Positions 1 through 8,781 of a stretch of 64,000 nt of DNA are shown here, in pieces. Numbering within the stretch: the stretch's first letter is position 1; every line of letters begins with the position of its first letter. Source of the stretch: Mediterranea massiliensis. GTDB taxonomy: Bacteria; Bacteroidota; Bacteroidia; Bacteroidales; Bacteroidaceae. The translations under genes and the position numbers were made by a program. The stretch is from assembly GCA_015060695.1 (NCBI GenBank), contig SUYA01000002.1, positions 248,001 through 312,000 of the forward strand, in the 5' to 3' direction. The notes below the pieces were generated by a model, which saw nothing but the letters and a program-made list of their open reading frames with translations, searched no databases and was not told where the DNA came from.

Positions 1-35
1 CTAAAAATGGTTGTAATACATCTATTTTGTGCGCT

Positions 36-152
36 GAAACTATCCGTTTCTCCCCATGAAACAAACTGTTTCAAGGCGTGAAACAAAGTGTTTCAGCGTA
101 CGAAACAAACTGTTTCACCCCATTGAAACAAAGAGTTTCATAGCGATGAAAC
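36..152. repeat. 22-bp phased array of GAAAC-N5-GTTTC palindromes
   Basis: Five palindromes of form GAAAC-N5-GTTTC and a sixth degenerate copy lie downstream of tonB. Their centres are at 43, 65, 87, 109 and 132, then about 155, so the pitch is 22, 22, 22, 23 and 23 bp. The inner copies extend to TGAAACAAAstGTTTCA, while the 7-8 bp spacers are not conserved. Mutation has therefore spared the palindromes and the spacing but not the spacers. No ORF covers it. The unit is too short for a CRISPR array, and the function is unknown. Confidence 0.85.
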
Positions 153-203
153 AGATAGTAGTTGCAATGTAAATAGGTATCAATATAGAATAAAGCCTCC
201 GAT

Positions 204-1028
204 TTACTTCAAATTGAAATAATAAGTAATGGTTCCTTGCTGATTGTTCAAGCCACCGACACTATTGAAGCGAGCCTTCTTAGCTGCCTCTTCGGCTGCG
301 CGACGCAAAGCGGTGCTGACCGTATTGGTTTGACGATTGATAGCGGTTGAAATGACTTCGCCTTGAGGATTGACAATGATGGTTACAACCACACGACCTT
401 CTTCCTGTACATTGTAGGTAGGTTTAGGAAGACCACCGGGACCTAACGAGCGACCATCTAAATTAAATGAACCATATCCACCAACACCGGTAGGCATTCC
501 AGCAGGTGCATTACCTGTAGGGCTACCCTGTACTCCTTGTCCGGTAGTAGTACCTTTATCACCCATCTGCGCCCCTCGGCCGAAAGCATTGGCCACCCGA
601 CGACGAGCGGCTTCTTCGGCGGCTTTCCGTTCGCGTTCGGCTTTTTCGGCTTCCAAGCGTTGCTTTTCGGCCGCAATCTCTTCGGCACTCTTTTCAGGTT
701 TCTTCACCTCTTCTTTTTTAGGTGTAGGTGGAGTTTTAGGAGGAATTGCCACCGTTTCTTCTACCTCTTGCGTAATCATCTCTTGTTCCACTACTTCCTC
801 GACCGGTGGTATCGGTTGCTGTTGGGGCATTACATCTACCTTCACCAAAGTAGGATCTGCCGCACCGAACGCATCAGGCATTTCTCCCAACAAAACAGAA
901 ACTCCTCCCTCTTCTTCCGGCTTGGGCACAGTAAATCCCACTAAGAGTAAAAGCAATAACAGGGCAAGATGCACCAACAATGCACCTGCCAATCCCATGT
1001 ATTTACTTCTCTTCTTCGGATTCATCAT
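204..1028 (-). CDS. tonB: TonB-family energy transducer
   Basis: This is a TonB-like protein of 274 aa that couples inner-membrane proton flow to outer-membrane TonB-dependent receptors. It has one N-terminal membrane segment (about residues 12-33, leucine-rich), then a Pro/Glu/Lys-rich periplasmic spacer with a charged helical stretch (about 100-147), a Gly-rich linker, and a C-terminal TonB domain (about 205-274) ending in TITYYFNLK. It is the last gene of pdxJ-exbB-exbD-tonB and starts one base after the exbD stop. Met1 and Met2 are both possible starts. Bacteroidales carry many TonB paralogues, so the receptors served cannot be named. Confidence 0.88.
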   Translation of the reverse strand: MMNPKKRSKYMGLAGALLVHLALLLLLLLVGFTVPKPEEEGGVSVLLGEMPDAFGAADPTLVKVDVMPQQQPIPPVEEVVEQEMITQEVEETVAIPPKTPPTPKKEEVKKPEKSAEEIAAEKQRLEAEKAERERKAAEEAARRRVANAFGRGAQMGDKGTTTGQGVQGSPTGNAPAGMPTGVGGYGSFNLDGRSLGPGGLPKPTYNVQEEGRVVVTIIVNPQGEVISTAINRQTNTVSTALRRAAEEAAKKARFNSVGGLNNQQGTITYYFNLK

Positions 1029-1029
1029 G

Positions 1030-1440
1030 TTATTTCTCCGGGGGACGAGTAGCCAACACCATCTTGAACTGATTTTCGTTGGCGATATTGAGTACTTTCA
1101 CTATTTCTCTGTAAGGAACCGATTCATCGGCATAGAGGGCCACATACATCTCCGGCTCACGAGTGGCACAAGCCCGAAGAAAATCGGGCAACTCATCGAG
1201 CGACAGAGATTGTTCCTTATCGTTGCCGAAAGCTGCATAAAAGTTCAACTCTTTATCAATGATGACACGCGTCAATGGCTTGGCCGATGTCTGCTGTTTT
1301 CCTTGAGGCAACAACACCTTTATGGCATTAGGTGACACCATGGTAGAGGTAATCATAAAGAATATCAGCAACAGGAATATGACATCTGTCATAGATGCCA
1401 TACTGAATGCAGGCGATATTTTGGCTCTTCGCTTTAACAT
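1030..1440 (-). CDS. exbD: ExbD/TolR biopolymer transport protein
   Basis: This 136-aa protein is the small subunit of the ExbB-ExbD proton-channel motor. A cytoplasmic basic N-terminus is followed by one membrane helix (MTDVIFLLLIFFMITST) that carries the conserved protonatable Asp near residue 19. The remainder is a periplasmic domain. Its ATG overlaps the 3' end of exbB by 7 nt, so the pair is probably translationally coupled. A TolR role is possible, but the tonB gene next to it favours ExbD. Confidence 0.9.
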   Translation of the reverse strand: MLKRRAKISPAFSMASMTDVIFLLLIFFMITSTMVSPNAIKVLLPQGKQQTSAKPLTRVIIDKELNFYAAFGNDKEQSLSLDELPDFLRACATREPEMYVALYADESVPYREIVKVLNIANENQFKMVLATRPPEK

Positions 1441-2147
1441 GGCTCGTTCAACATATCCATGAATGCCATGGTTTTGGCTTCCATCTTGTTAACTACTCCA
1501 TCGACCAATGTTACCAAATAATTGTAGGCAAACATAGCAATGATACCAACCACCAAACCACCCACGGTAGTAATCATAGCCTCGTAAATACCACCGGAAA
1601 GCAGTGTAATATCTATGTTATTTCCGGCATTGGCCATCTCGAAGAAAGCTCGCACCATACCGGTTACTGTCCCTAAAAAACCAATCATAGGCGCACCGCT
1701 GGAAATGGTAGCCATAATGGTTAAACCCTTTTCTAATTTTGCCACTTCTATGTTTCCAGCATTCTCAATAGCTGCCTGCACATCTTGGGTTGAACGTCCC
1801 AAACGACTGATACCTTTTTCAATCATACGAGCCGCAGGGGTGTTGACACCGCGACAATAAGAAACAGCTGCTTTTACTTCACCCGACTTGATGTAGTCTT
1901 TTATCTTATCCATAAACATTGGGTCTTCCTTAGCTGCCGCACGAATTACAAAGATGCGTTCGAAAAGAATGTAAAAGCAAACTACCGACAACAATGCCAA
2001 TATTAACATAATCCATCCACCTTTTAAAGCCATGCTCCACAATGTCATGGTTTCGGGACCGGTTACCGGAGTCAACACCGGATTATTGCCGGCCAAAGTA
2101 TCGGCCAGCGAAGGGGCCACTTGGGCTAAAAGCATCATCATTTCCAT
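1434..2147 (-). CDS. exbB: ExbB/TolQ/MotA-family proton channel subunit
   Basis: This is the channel-forming subunit of the TonB energising complex. Three membrane helices are visible: GGWIMLILALLSVVCFYILF, a central one within MATISSGAPMIGFLGTVTGMV, and one ending in VVGIIAMFAYNYLVTLV. The middle segment carries the family G-F-LGTVTGM signature. The ORF-track start is a TTG. The first ATG is at 2147 and overlaps the pdxJ stop as TAATG, which I prefer; it gives 237 aa. The gene sits between pdxJ and exbD. Confidence 0.9.
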   Translation of the reverse strand: MEMMMLLAQVAPSLADTLAGNNPVLTPVTGPETMTLWSMALKGGWIMLILALLSVVCFYILFERIFVIRAAAKEDPMFMDKIKDYIKSGEVKAAVSYCRGVNTPAARMIEKGISRLGRSTQDVQAAIENAGNIEVAKLEKGLTIMATISSGAPMIGFLGTVTGMVRAFFEMANAGNNIDITLLSGGIYEAMITTVGGLVVGIIAMFAYNYLVTLVDGVVNKMEAKTMAFMDMLNEPC

Positions 2148-2860
2148 TACTTCAAACAATTTTTATATTCTTGAATAGTACGTTCCAATCCCAAATAAAG
2201 AGCATCGCTTATCAAAGCATGACCTATCGACACTTCATCCAACCAAGGAATATTTTGATAGAAATACTTCAAATTCAGCAAGCTAAGATCATGCCCTGCA
2301 TTCAGTCCTAACCCTAATTTACGTGCTGCTTGCGCTGCCTCAACAAAGGGAGCAACGGCCTCAGCAGGATTTTGAGGATACAATGTTGCATAGGGTTCGG
2401 TATAAAGTTCCACCCGATCGGCACCTGCTTTAGCGGCATATTCCACCATTTCTGAATCGGCATCGACAAATACTGAAGTACGAATACCCACTTGCTTGAA
2501 CTGTTCTAAGATTTCTACCAAGAAATCGAAATGTTCTTTGGTGTTCCAACCGGCATTCGATGTTAATTGAGTAGGAGTATCGGGCACCAATGTTACTTGA
2601 TGAGGTTTTACTTTCAACACCAAATCTGTGAATTCTGGCGTCGGATTACCTTCTATATTAAACTCCGTGTGCAGCAGAGGACGTAAATCATATACATCTT
2701 TCCTACGAATATGTCGCTCATCGGGACGGGGATGTACCGTAATACCATCTGCTCCAAAACTCTCGCAATCCAAAGCTACCTTTACCACATTAGGTACCTC
2801 ACCACCACGAGCATTGCGCAATGTCGCAATTTTGTTAATGTTTACACTTAATTTTGTCAT
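2147..2860 (-). CDS. pdxJ: Pyridoxine 5'-phosphate synthase
   Basis: PdxJ condenses 1-deoxyxylulose 5-phosphate with 3-amino-2-oxopropyl phosphate to make pyridoxine 5'-phosphate, the last ring-forming step of DXP-dependent vitamin B6 synthesis. The 237-aa length is usual. Family motifs are present: [17 protein letters not shown] at the N-terminus, a [11 protein letters not shown] active-site loop, and [15 protein letters not shown] near the C-terminus. It leads the exbB-exbD-tonB run. A TAATTTTG promoter box (2882-2889, minus strand) lies just upstream in the spacer shared with nadK. Confidence 0.95.
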   Translation of the reverse strand: MTKLSVNINKIATLRNARGGEVPNVVKVALDCESFGADGITVHPRPDERHIRRKDVYDLRPLLHTEFNIEGNPTPEFTDLVLKVKPHQVTLVPDTPTQLTSNAGWNTKEHFDFLVEILEQFKQVGIRTSVFVDADSEMVEYAAKAGADRVELYTEPYATLYPQNPAEAVAPFVEAAQAARKLGLGLNAGHDLSLLNLKYFYQNIPWLDEVSIGHALISDALYLGLERTIQEYKNCLK

Positions 2861-2910
2861 AAATCAGTCTATAGTTCGGTGCAAAATTACAAATAATACC
2901 TGTATTATCG

Positions 2911-2940
2911 TTGCTTTCTGAGAAAAAAATGGCATCTTTG
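2911..2940 (+). promoter_or_regulatory. Bacteroidetes-type promoter for nadK
   Basis: A TTG (2911-2913) and a CATCTTTG box (2933-2940) are separated by 19 bp. This matches the Bacteroidetes TTG / TAnnTTTG arrangement with one mismatch. The spacing places the transcript start about 20-25 nt before the nadK ATG. Confidence 0.6.
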
Positions 2941-2969
2941 CACCCAAACCATTATCAGATAATGAGATT

Positions 2970-3833
2970 ATGAAATTTGCCATATTCGGAAATACATACC
3001 AAGCCCACAAATCATCGCATGTCGAAAAATTATTCCGTCTATTAACCGAGCGCAATGCTCAATTGTGTATTTGCAACAAGTTTTATCGATTCCTGACAGA
3101 TGAAATCCACCTTAATCTACCACAAGTAGAGCTCTTTGAAGGAGAGGAGTTTGATGCTGATATGGTTATCAGCATGGGGGGAGACGGCACATTTTTGAAA
3201 GCAGCTAGTCGGGTTGGCAAAAAAGGGATACCAATTTTGGGTATTAACACCGGAAGGTTGGGTTTCTTGGCCGATATATCGCCCGATGATATGGAAAAGA
3301 CTATTGACGAAATTTACAATCAACACTATAAGATAGAAGAACGAAGCGTATTGCAACTGAAATGTGAAGGTCTTCAACAATCACCGTATGCATTGAACGA
3401 AATTGCTGTTTTAAAACGAGATACTTCGTCGATGATTACTATCCATGCGGCTATCAACGGTGCCCCACTTACTACTTATCAAGCTGACGGATTAGTGATT
3501 GCCACACCCACCGGATCGACCGCCTATTCGCTCAGCGTAGGAGGCCCTATCATGGTACCACACAGCAAAACGATTGCCATTACCCCCGTAGCACCTCATA
3601 GCTTAAATGTACGTCCCATAGTAATTTGCGACGATTGGGAAATTACGCTGGATGTAGAAAGCAGAAGCCACAACTTCTTGATTTCCATAGATGGACGAAG
3701 TGAAAAATGTAATGAGACTACCCGCCTGACCATCTGTAAGGCTGATTATTGCATAAAGGTAATTAAACGATACAACCATGTTTTCTTTGATGCTTTGCGT
3801 AATAAGATGATGTGGGGAGCAGACATAAGATAA
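2970..3833 (+). CDS. nadK: NAD kinase
   Basis: This 287-aa NAD kinase phosphorylates NAD to NADP using ATP or polyphosphate. The nucleotide-binding GGDGTFLKA motif lies near residue 72. The second conserved block [17 protein letters not shown] and the [13 protein letters not shown] segment are intact. It is divergent from pdxJ, with a promoter of its own in the 109-bp spacer. A palindromic terminator follows 28 nt after the stop. Confidence 0.95.
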   Translation: MKFAIFGNTYQAHKSSHVEKLFRLLTERNAQLCICNKFYRFLTDEIHLNLPQVELFEGEEFDADMVISMGGDGTFLKAASRVGKKGIPILGINTGRLGFLADISPDDMEKTIDEIYNQHYKIEERSVLQLKCEGLQQSPYALNEIAVLKRDTSSMITIHAAINGAPLTTYQADGLVIATPTGSTAYSLSVGGPIMVPHSKTIAITPVAPHSLNVRPIVICDDWEITLDVESRSHNFLISIDGRSEKCNETTRLTICKADYCIKVIKRYNHVFFDALRNKMMWGADIR

Positions 3834-3861
3834 TAAGATTTAAATACTAATAATACAAAAA

Positions 3862-3889
3862 AAAGGGATGGAACATGTTCCATCCCTTT
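3862..3889. terminator. Perfect 28-nt palindromic terminator between nadK and mdh
   Basis: AAAGGGATGG-AACATGTT-CCATCCCTTT is a perfect inverted repeat flanked by A-rich and T-rich tracts. It lies between convergent nadK and mdh and probably terminates both. Confidence 0.8.
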
Positions 3890-3911
3890 CAAAATTCTAT
3901 TTCTCAACGAA

Positions 3912-4853
3912 TCAAAGAGCACCTACTTCAGTCAAAGCTGCATTGGTCTTGCGAACAGCTTCGGCACTAGCAACGAACTTAGCCATTTCATCCGCATTGA
4001 GTTCAAGTTCAACAATCTTTTCGATACCGTTCTTGCCCAAAATAACAGGAACACCGATACAGATGTCTGATTGACCATATTCACCTTCCAAGAATACCGA
4101 GCATGGAATCATCTTCTTTTGATTATGAAGAATAGCCTCCACTACAGCTGCACCAGCTGCACCCGGAGCATACCAAGCCGAAGTACCGAGGAATTTAGTC
4201 AGTGTAGCACCACCTACCATTGTAGAAGCAACCACTTCATCCAACTTTTCTGCAGGAAGCAATGTGCTTACAGGAACTCCCTTGTAGGTAGCCAAACGAG
4301 CCAAAGGTATCATAGTTGTATCACCATGACCACCTATCACCATACCTTCTACTTCGTTTGCATTGCATTCCAATGCTTGAGACAAGAAATACTTGAAGCG
4401 TGAGCTATCCAAAGCACCACCCATACCAATAATACGGTTCTTAGGCAAACCAAGTGATTTAAGTGCCAAGTATGTCATTGTATCCATCGGATTAGAAATA
4501 ACTACGAGGATTGCATTAGGAGAATATTTCAAGATGTTTTGAGCAACCGACTTAACGATACCAGCATTTACACCTATCAGCTCCTCACGAGTCATACCCG
4601 GCTTACGAGGAATACCTGAAGTAATTACCACAACATCAGAGTTTGCAGTCTTTTCATAATCGTTTGTACAGCCCACAATGGTTGTATCGAAACCTAACAA
4701 TTGGGCTGTTTGCATCATATCCATTGCCTTACCTTCAGAAACGCCTTCTTTCACATCCAGCATTACAACTTCGTCGGCTACTTCATTAAAAGCCAACACA
4801 TTGGCGCATGTAGCACCTACGTTACCTGCACCTACTACGGTTACTTTTGACAT
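3912..4853 (-). CDS. mdh: Malate dehydrogenase (lactate/malate dehydrogenase family)
   Basis: This 313-aa enzyme interconverts malate and oxaloacetate with NAD and belongs to the LDH-like MDH type. The N-terminal VVGAGNVGATCANVL is the Rossmann nucleotide loop. The mobile loop GIPRKPGMTREEL carries substrate-binding arginines, followed by ISNPMDTMTY. HGDTTMIPLAR holds the catalytic His near residue 174. It is monocistronic, with a TATTTTTG box (4896-4903, minus) about 45 nt upstream of the ATG. In Bacteroidales it serves the fumarate/succinate branch. Confidence 0.95.
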   Translation of the reverse strand: MSKVTVVGAGNVGATCANVLAFNEVADEVVMLDVKEGVSEGKAMDMMQTAQLLGFDTTIVGCTNDYEKTANSDVVVITSGIPRKPGMTREELIGVNAGIVKSVAQNILKYSPNAILVVISNPMDTMTYLALKSLGLPKNRIIGMGGALDSSRFKYFLSQALECNANEVEGMVIGGHGDTTMIPLARLATYKGVPVSTLLPAEKLDEVVASTMVGGATLTKFLGTSAWYAPGAAGAAVVEAILHNQKKMIPCSVFLEGEYGQSDICIGVPVILGKNGIEKIVELELNADEMAKFVASAEAVRKTNAALTEVGAL

Positions 4854-5000
4854 AATTCTTTATTTTTTGTTTATAAAAGTGTTTTAAAGTTGCTACAAAA
4901 ATACACAGACATTCGCTATTAAAGAAATATTTCCATAATAATTTTAGTTAAATAGAATAATTACATACTATAGTTTATTTTTGATATGGGCTTTTATGAC

Positions 5001-5008
5001 TATTTTTG
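5001..5008 (+). promoter_or_regulatory. -7 box TATTTTTG that fixes the start of the downstream gene
   Basis: TATTTTTG fits the Bacteroidetes -7 consensus TAnnTTTG. A transcript starting about 7 nt downstream would begin after the ATG at 4986 used in the ORF track, so the ATG at 5031 is the likelier start. No clean TTG is found at the expected spacing. Confidence 0.5.
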
Positions 5009-5030
5009 TGCCCAAATCAAAATATATAGT

Positions 5031-5903
5031 ATGAAAAATAAAACGTTAATTGCAGTAGGTAGCTTATTAATATTAGTACTGATAGTGCTAACAGCTTTAT
5101 TAATTTCTGAAAAGCAGACCAACAAAGAATTGATACAAGAGTTTCAATTGGAAAAGGAGGATTTAGAAAACGAATACACGGCTTTTGCCAAACAATATGA
5201 TGAGTTGAAACTGACTGTATCGAACGACTCGCTGGCTTACTTATTAGAACAGGAACAACTGAAATCGCAACGCTTACTTGAAGAATTGCGCACCGTAAAG
5301 AGCAGCAATGCAGCAGAAATACGCCGATTGAAAAAGGAATTGGCTACACTACGTAAAGTAATGGTGGGATATATTAATCAGATTGACTCACTGAACCGAC
5401 TGACTGCACATCAGCAAGAGGTGATTGCCGAAGTAACCAAAAAATATACTGCAGCATCGCGTCAAATAGACAATTTGACTGAAGAAAAAAAGAATCTGGA
5501 TAAGAAAGTAACTTTAGCTGCTCAACTGGATGCTACCAATATTACTATCTTACCAGCCAACAAACGAGGCAAACAAGCCAAAAGAATAAAAGATGTAAAG
5601 AAGTTCATTATAGACTTTACCATCGTAAAAAACATCACTGCCGAAACCGGTGAACGAACACTATACGTCCGCATAGCCAAACCAGATAATAGTGTGTTAG
5701 CCAAGGATCCTAACAACACCTTCGACTACGAAAACCGTCAGTTGACTTACTCCATAAAAAAATACATTGAATATACTGGTGAAGAACAGAATGTAACGGT
5801 ATATTGGGATGTGGAAGAATTCCTACATGCCGGAACTTATCGTTTCGATATTTTTGCCGACGGTACTTTGATTGGTTCAGAAGAGTTAACGATGAAGAAA
5901 TAA
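5031..5903 (+). CDS. Membrane-anchored coiled-coil protein of unknown function
   Basis: I do not recognise a named family. The protein has 290 aa when started at MKNKTLIAV, just downstream of a promoter box. One N-terminal membrane segment (about residues 5-25) is followed by a long coiled coil (about 30-160, heptad-rich in Glu, Leu and Lys). A C-terminal beta-rich domain (about 175-290) includes DFTIVKNITAETGERTLYVRIAKP and ends GSEELTMKK. This suggests an inner-membrane-anchored periplasmic protein with a helical stalk and a globular head. It is transcribed alone, facing an SGNH hydrolase gene across a terminator. Function is not assignable. Confidence 0.8.
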   Translation: MKNKTLIAVGSLLILVLIVLTALLISEKQTNKELIQEFQLEKEDLENEYTAFAKQYDELKLTVSNDSLAYLLEQEQLKSQRLLEELRTVKSSNAAEIRRLKKELATLRKVMVGYINQIDSLNRLTAHQQEVIAEVTKKYTAASRQIDNLTEEKKNLDKKVTLAAQLDATNITILPANKRGKQAKRIKDVKKFIIDFTIVKNITAETGERTLYVRIAKPDNSVLAKDPNNTFDYENRQLTYSIKKYIEYTGEEQNVTVYWDVEEFLHAGTYRFDIFADGTLIGSEELTMKK

Positions 5904-5966
5904 AGAGAAAACACCATTAATGCCCACAAAAAAAGGTGGACAGTAGTGAGAAAATATTATATAAAC

Positions 5967-6005
5967 AGAAGCGGTTGGCGATAACACTCATTGCCAACCG
6001 CTTCT
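5967..6005. terminator. Bidirectional hairpin terminator
   Basis: AGAAGCGGTTGGC and GCCAACCGCTTCT form a perfect 13-bp stem around a 13-nt loop. It sits between convergent genes and probably terminates both. Confidence 0.85.
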
Positions 6006-6015
6006 TCTATAATCA

Positions 6016-7083
6016 TTACTTAATCAATTTTTTAATAACCGGCAACAAGGCTTCGGCATAACGCATAAAGCCCAAATCGGTAAAGTGGCAAGCATCTACG
6101 GTTGCTTCGCCATCGGAGCCAATCATATTCTCAGAAGTAAACAGATGCACATTCTTATCTCCTTGTTTCTTTAACTTTTCAACTATTTCACCCAATAATT
6201 TATTTTCGGTAGCCAATTCCTTGGCTATCTCTTGATTGAATAATGCATTAGGGAAAGGTGGGTTTTCTATAAATAATATAGGTGTATCGGGATGTGCCTT
6301 ACGAATAATGGCATAGAATTGCTCCATACTTTCATTAACTTTCTCCGGAGTAACATTGGGCAGACAATCGATGACAAACAGTGATGCATTTTCTACCGAA
6401 GCCATCAAATGAGCAATCTCATAATCAAGACGGGCATTGCCACTAAAACCTAAATTGATACACTCACGTTGCAACCAACGTTGAAGTATGTTAGTATGAG
6501 TCATACCCGGACGATTGGCACAGCCACCTTGTAAAATACTGGTACCATAGAATACAATAGGCGAATCTTGCGCTGGCAAATCTACCATCGGTTGAGAGAG
6601 AGTTGCCAAAGAATCAACACCTATTTCTAAAGCAATAGGTCCATCATAAAGCGGCAAATGAAGCATAAACTCACGTTCTTCAGTAGTCATATTCTTTACA
6701 ATAGTTGCCTTGCTTTGCTTCCCCTGAGTCATCCCTGTACCAGCGTAAATCCATTTGCCATCAACCAAGCAATAGAGGTCAAGGCCACAAATACCCGTTG
6801 CAGTCATGTGATTCATCCGAAAATTGTTGCGTGTTTCCCAACGAGCTGCAACTGATGTTGAATTCGTACGAAAACGAACAGTAAGTCCCGCACTATTGCG
6901 TCCTAAATCCCATAATTGCTTTCGAAGAGCAGTTTCTAAATTACCCGGTAAACGCTCATAGCGTGACAAAGTATTTTCTGTGGCTTTCCCCAACACAGGA
7001 AATTTAGAAGCGTCGTAAAAAACAAGCTGAGCATGAATAGACAGTCCCAACAAACAAGCTAAAACAGTGAAAAATGTTCTCAT
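6016..7083 (-). CDS. Secreted SGNH/GDSL-family hydrolase
   Basis: This 355-aa predicted periplasmic esterase or acylhydrolase starts with a Sec signal (MRTFFTVLACLLGLSIHAQ). An N-terminal beta domain (about 25-165) contains the GxDLY motif (GLDLYCLVDGKWIY), typical of SGNH N-terminal domains. The catalytic domain (about 170-355) has a GTSILQGG nucleophile block, SGNARLDYE in the oxyanion region and the DACHFTDLGF Asp-x-x-His pair. The substrate is unknown; deacetylation of a glycan is plausible. It is divergent from the thioredoxin-like gene. Confidence 0.85.
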   Translation of the reverse strand: MRTFFTVLACLLGLSIHAQLVFYDASKFPVLGKATENTLSRYERLPGNLETALRKQLWDLGRNSAGLTVRFRTNSTSVAARWETRNNFRMNHMTATGICGLDLYCLVDGKWIYAGTGMTQGKQSKATIVKNMTTEEREFMLHLPLYDGPIALEIGVDSLATLSQPMVDLPAQDSPIVFYGTSILQGGCANRPGMTHTNILQRWLQRECINLGFSGNARLDYEIAHLMASVENASLFVIDCLPNVTPEKVNESMEQFYAIIRKAHPDTPILFIENPPFPNALFNQEIAKELATENKLLGEIVEKLKKQGDKNVHLFTSENMIGSDGEATVDACHFTDLGFMRYAEALLPVIKKLIK

Positions 7084-7165
7084 AGACTTAAATTTTATTA
7101 TAACTAGATGCGAAGATAAGGTTTTTCCAGCTATTCATTGTATTTTTGAAGAAAAGATTGAAGAT

Positions 7166-7672
7166 ATGAAACGTTTTTATTTAATCATACTGGCAATACT
7201 CATGAGTTTATTGGCCGGTAATATGCAGGCACAAAGCCATAAAGTACACCATGCCGGTGTAGTTAGCAATCAAGATTTGTTCCGTTCCATCATCGGTCGG
7301 TTTCAAGGAAAAGTTATATTGGTAGATTTTTGGGCAACCTGGTGTGGTCCATGCCGCATGGCCAATATTGCCATCAAACCTTTAAAAGAAGAATTGAAAG
7401 GAAAAGATATTGTTTACCTATATTTAACAGGAGATACTTCTCCTAAAGAGAGGTGGGAAGAGATGATCCCAACATTGCACGGTGACCATTTTCGTCTAAC
7501 AGCCGAGCAATGGGCGTATTTGGGAAGAGAATTGGGTATACAAGCCATTCCCACCTATCTTATTATAGATAAACAAGGAAAAATCTGCTATCAACAAAGC
7601 GGATTTCCCGGTATCACCATATTAAGGGAAGAATTACAAAAAGCGATGAATGGGGATGATCAGAAGAATTAA
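7166..7672 (+). CDS. Exported thioredoxin-family protein (TlpA-like)
   Basis: This is a periplasmic thiol-disulfide oxidoreductase candidate of 168 aa when started at MKRFYLII, which gives a clean signal peptide (residues 1-22, ending NMQAQ). The active site WATWCGPCRMAN places CGPC at residues 60-63, and the cis-proline segment IQAIPTYLII is intact. The longer ORF-track start at 7067 would overlap the divergent gene and lack a signal peptide. Substrate partners are unknown. It converges on mrp with a 3-nt gap. Confidence 0.85.
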   Translation: MKRFYLIILAILMSLLAGNMQAQSHKVHHAGVVSNQDLFRSIIGRFQGKVILVDFWATWCGPCRMANIAIKPLKEELKGKDIVYLYLTGDTSPKERWEEMIPTLHGDHFRLTAEQWAYLGRELGIQAIPTYLIIDKQGKICYQQSGFPGITILREELQKAMNGDDQKN

Positions 7673-7675
7673 CCA

Positions 7676-8779
7676 TCACCCTTTCTTCACCGATACAATT
7701 CGAGTTGGTTCTTGCTCAATATTCCGCTTATCTACTTGACGTACTACCGCAGCAGCCAATTGCAAAAATGCATTACCTGTCATGGTCGTAACATCAAGTG
7801 CTACCGGTGTGCCCTTATCACCACTTTCACATATACCTTGTACCAAAGGTATTTGTCCCAACAAAGGCACATTCATCTCTTCAGCCAACCGTTTTGTTCC
7901 CTCTTTACCAAATATATAATATTTGTTTTCAGGCAATTCGAGCGGAGTAAACCATGCCATATTTTCCACCAAACCAAGAATGGGTACATTCACCTTTTCG
8001 TTAGTATACATATCAATTCCCTTACGGGCATCGGCCAAGGCCACTTGTTGGGGAGTACTTACAATGACCGCACCGGTAATAGCCAATGTTTGTAACAATG
8101 TAAGATGTATATCACTGGTACCTGGAGGGGTATCAAGAATGAAATAGTCGAGTTCCCCCCAATTAGCATCAGCCACCAATTGTTTCAATGCATTACTTGC
8201 CATACCGCCACGCCACAAAGTAGCCGTATCCGGATCGACAAAGAAACCGATAGATAACAGTTTGATGCCATACTTTTCAACTGGAATAATAAGGTCACGT
8301 CCGCCAATCTGTTCGGCATAAGGACGTTCATCTTCTACTTGAAACATTTTAGGAACTGATGGGCCGAAAATATCGGCATCAAGTAAACCCACCTTAAAGC
8401 CTAATTTCGACAATGAGATAGCCAAATTGGCTGCTACAGTCGATTTTCCAACTCCGCCTTTACCAGAAGAAACAGCAATGACATTCTTTACTTGCGGAAG
8501 CAATTTACCCACCTCCGGACGTGCTGCCTGACGGCTCTCGGTTGTAATAGTTACCTCGACTTCAGAAGAGATATAAGTATGAATGGCTGTTTCGGCTGCC
8601 TTCAGCATTGATTTCATAAAAGGATCGGTAGGTTTCTCAAAAATCAATGAAAAACTAACTTTCATACCATCAATACGAAGATTATCGGCCACCATCTCGG
8701 CCTCAACCAAATTTTTCCCATTTCCAGGATAGCGCACTGTTGCCAGTGCATCCATTATCAGTTTAGGATATAGTGTCAT
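7676..8779 (-). CDS. mrp: Mrp/ApbC/NBP35-family Fe-S cluster carrier ATPase
   Basis: This 367-aa P-loop ATPase is thought to carry or insert Fe-S clusters into apoproteins. An N-terminal MIP18/DUF59-like domain (about 1-90) precedes the deviant Walker A GKGGVGKST (about 105-113). LLDADIFGPSVPKMF and DTPPGTSDIHLTLLQ are the other family blocks. The ParA-like fold has no DNA-binding part, so it is not a partition protein. It is the distal gene after trmB, with a 2-nt spacer, and the two are probably one transcript. Confidence 0.92.
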   Translation of the reverse strand: MTLYPKLIMDALATVRYPGNGKNLVEAEMVADNLRIDGMKVSFSLIFEKPTDPFMKSMLKAAETAIHTYISSEVEVTITTESRQAARPEVGKLLPQVKNVIAVSSGKGGVGKSTVAANLAISLSKLGFKVGLLDADIFGPSVPKMFQVEDERPYAEQIGGRDLIIPVEKYGIKLLSIGFFVDPDTATLWRGGMASNALKQLVADANWGELDYFILDTPPGTSDIHLTLLQTLAITGAVIVSTPQQVALADARKGIDMYTNEKVNVPILGLVENMAWFTPLELPENKYYIFGKEGTKRLAEEMNVPLLGQIPLVQGICESGDKGTPVALDVTTMTGNAFLQLAAAVVRQVDKRNIEQEPTRIVSVKKG

Positions 8780-8781
8780 AA

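Noticed and set aside
589-1335. 248-aa plus-strand ORF over tonB/exbD
   Set aside because: It is antisense to well-supported genes and lacks protein-like composition.
4986-5030. Upstream start of the coiled-coil protein
   Set aside because: A -7 promoter box at 5001-5008 lies inside this segment, so transcription would begin after that ATG.
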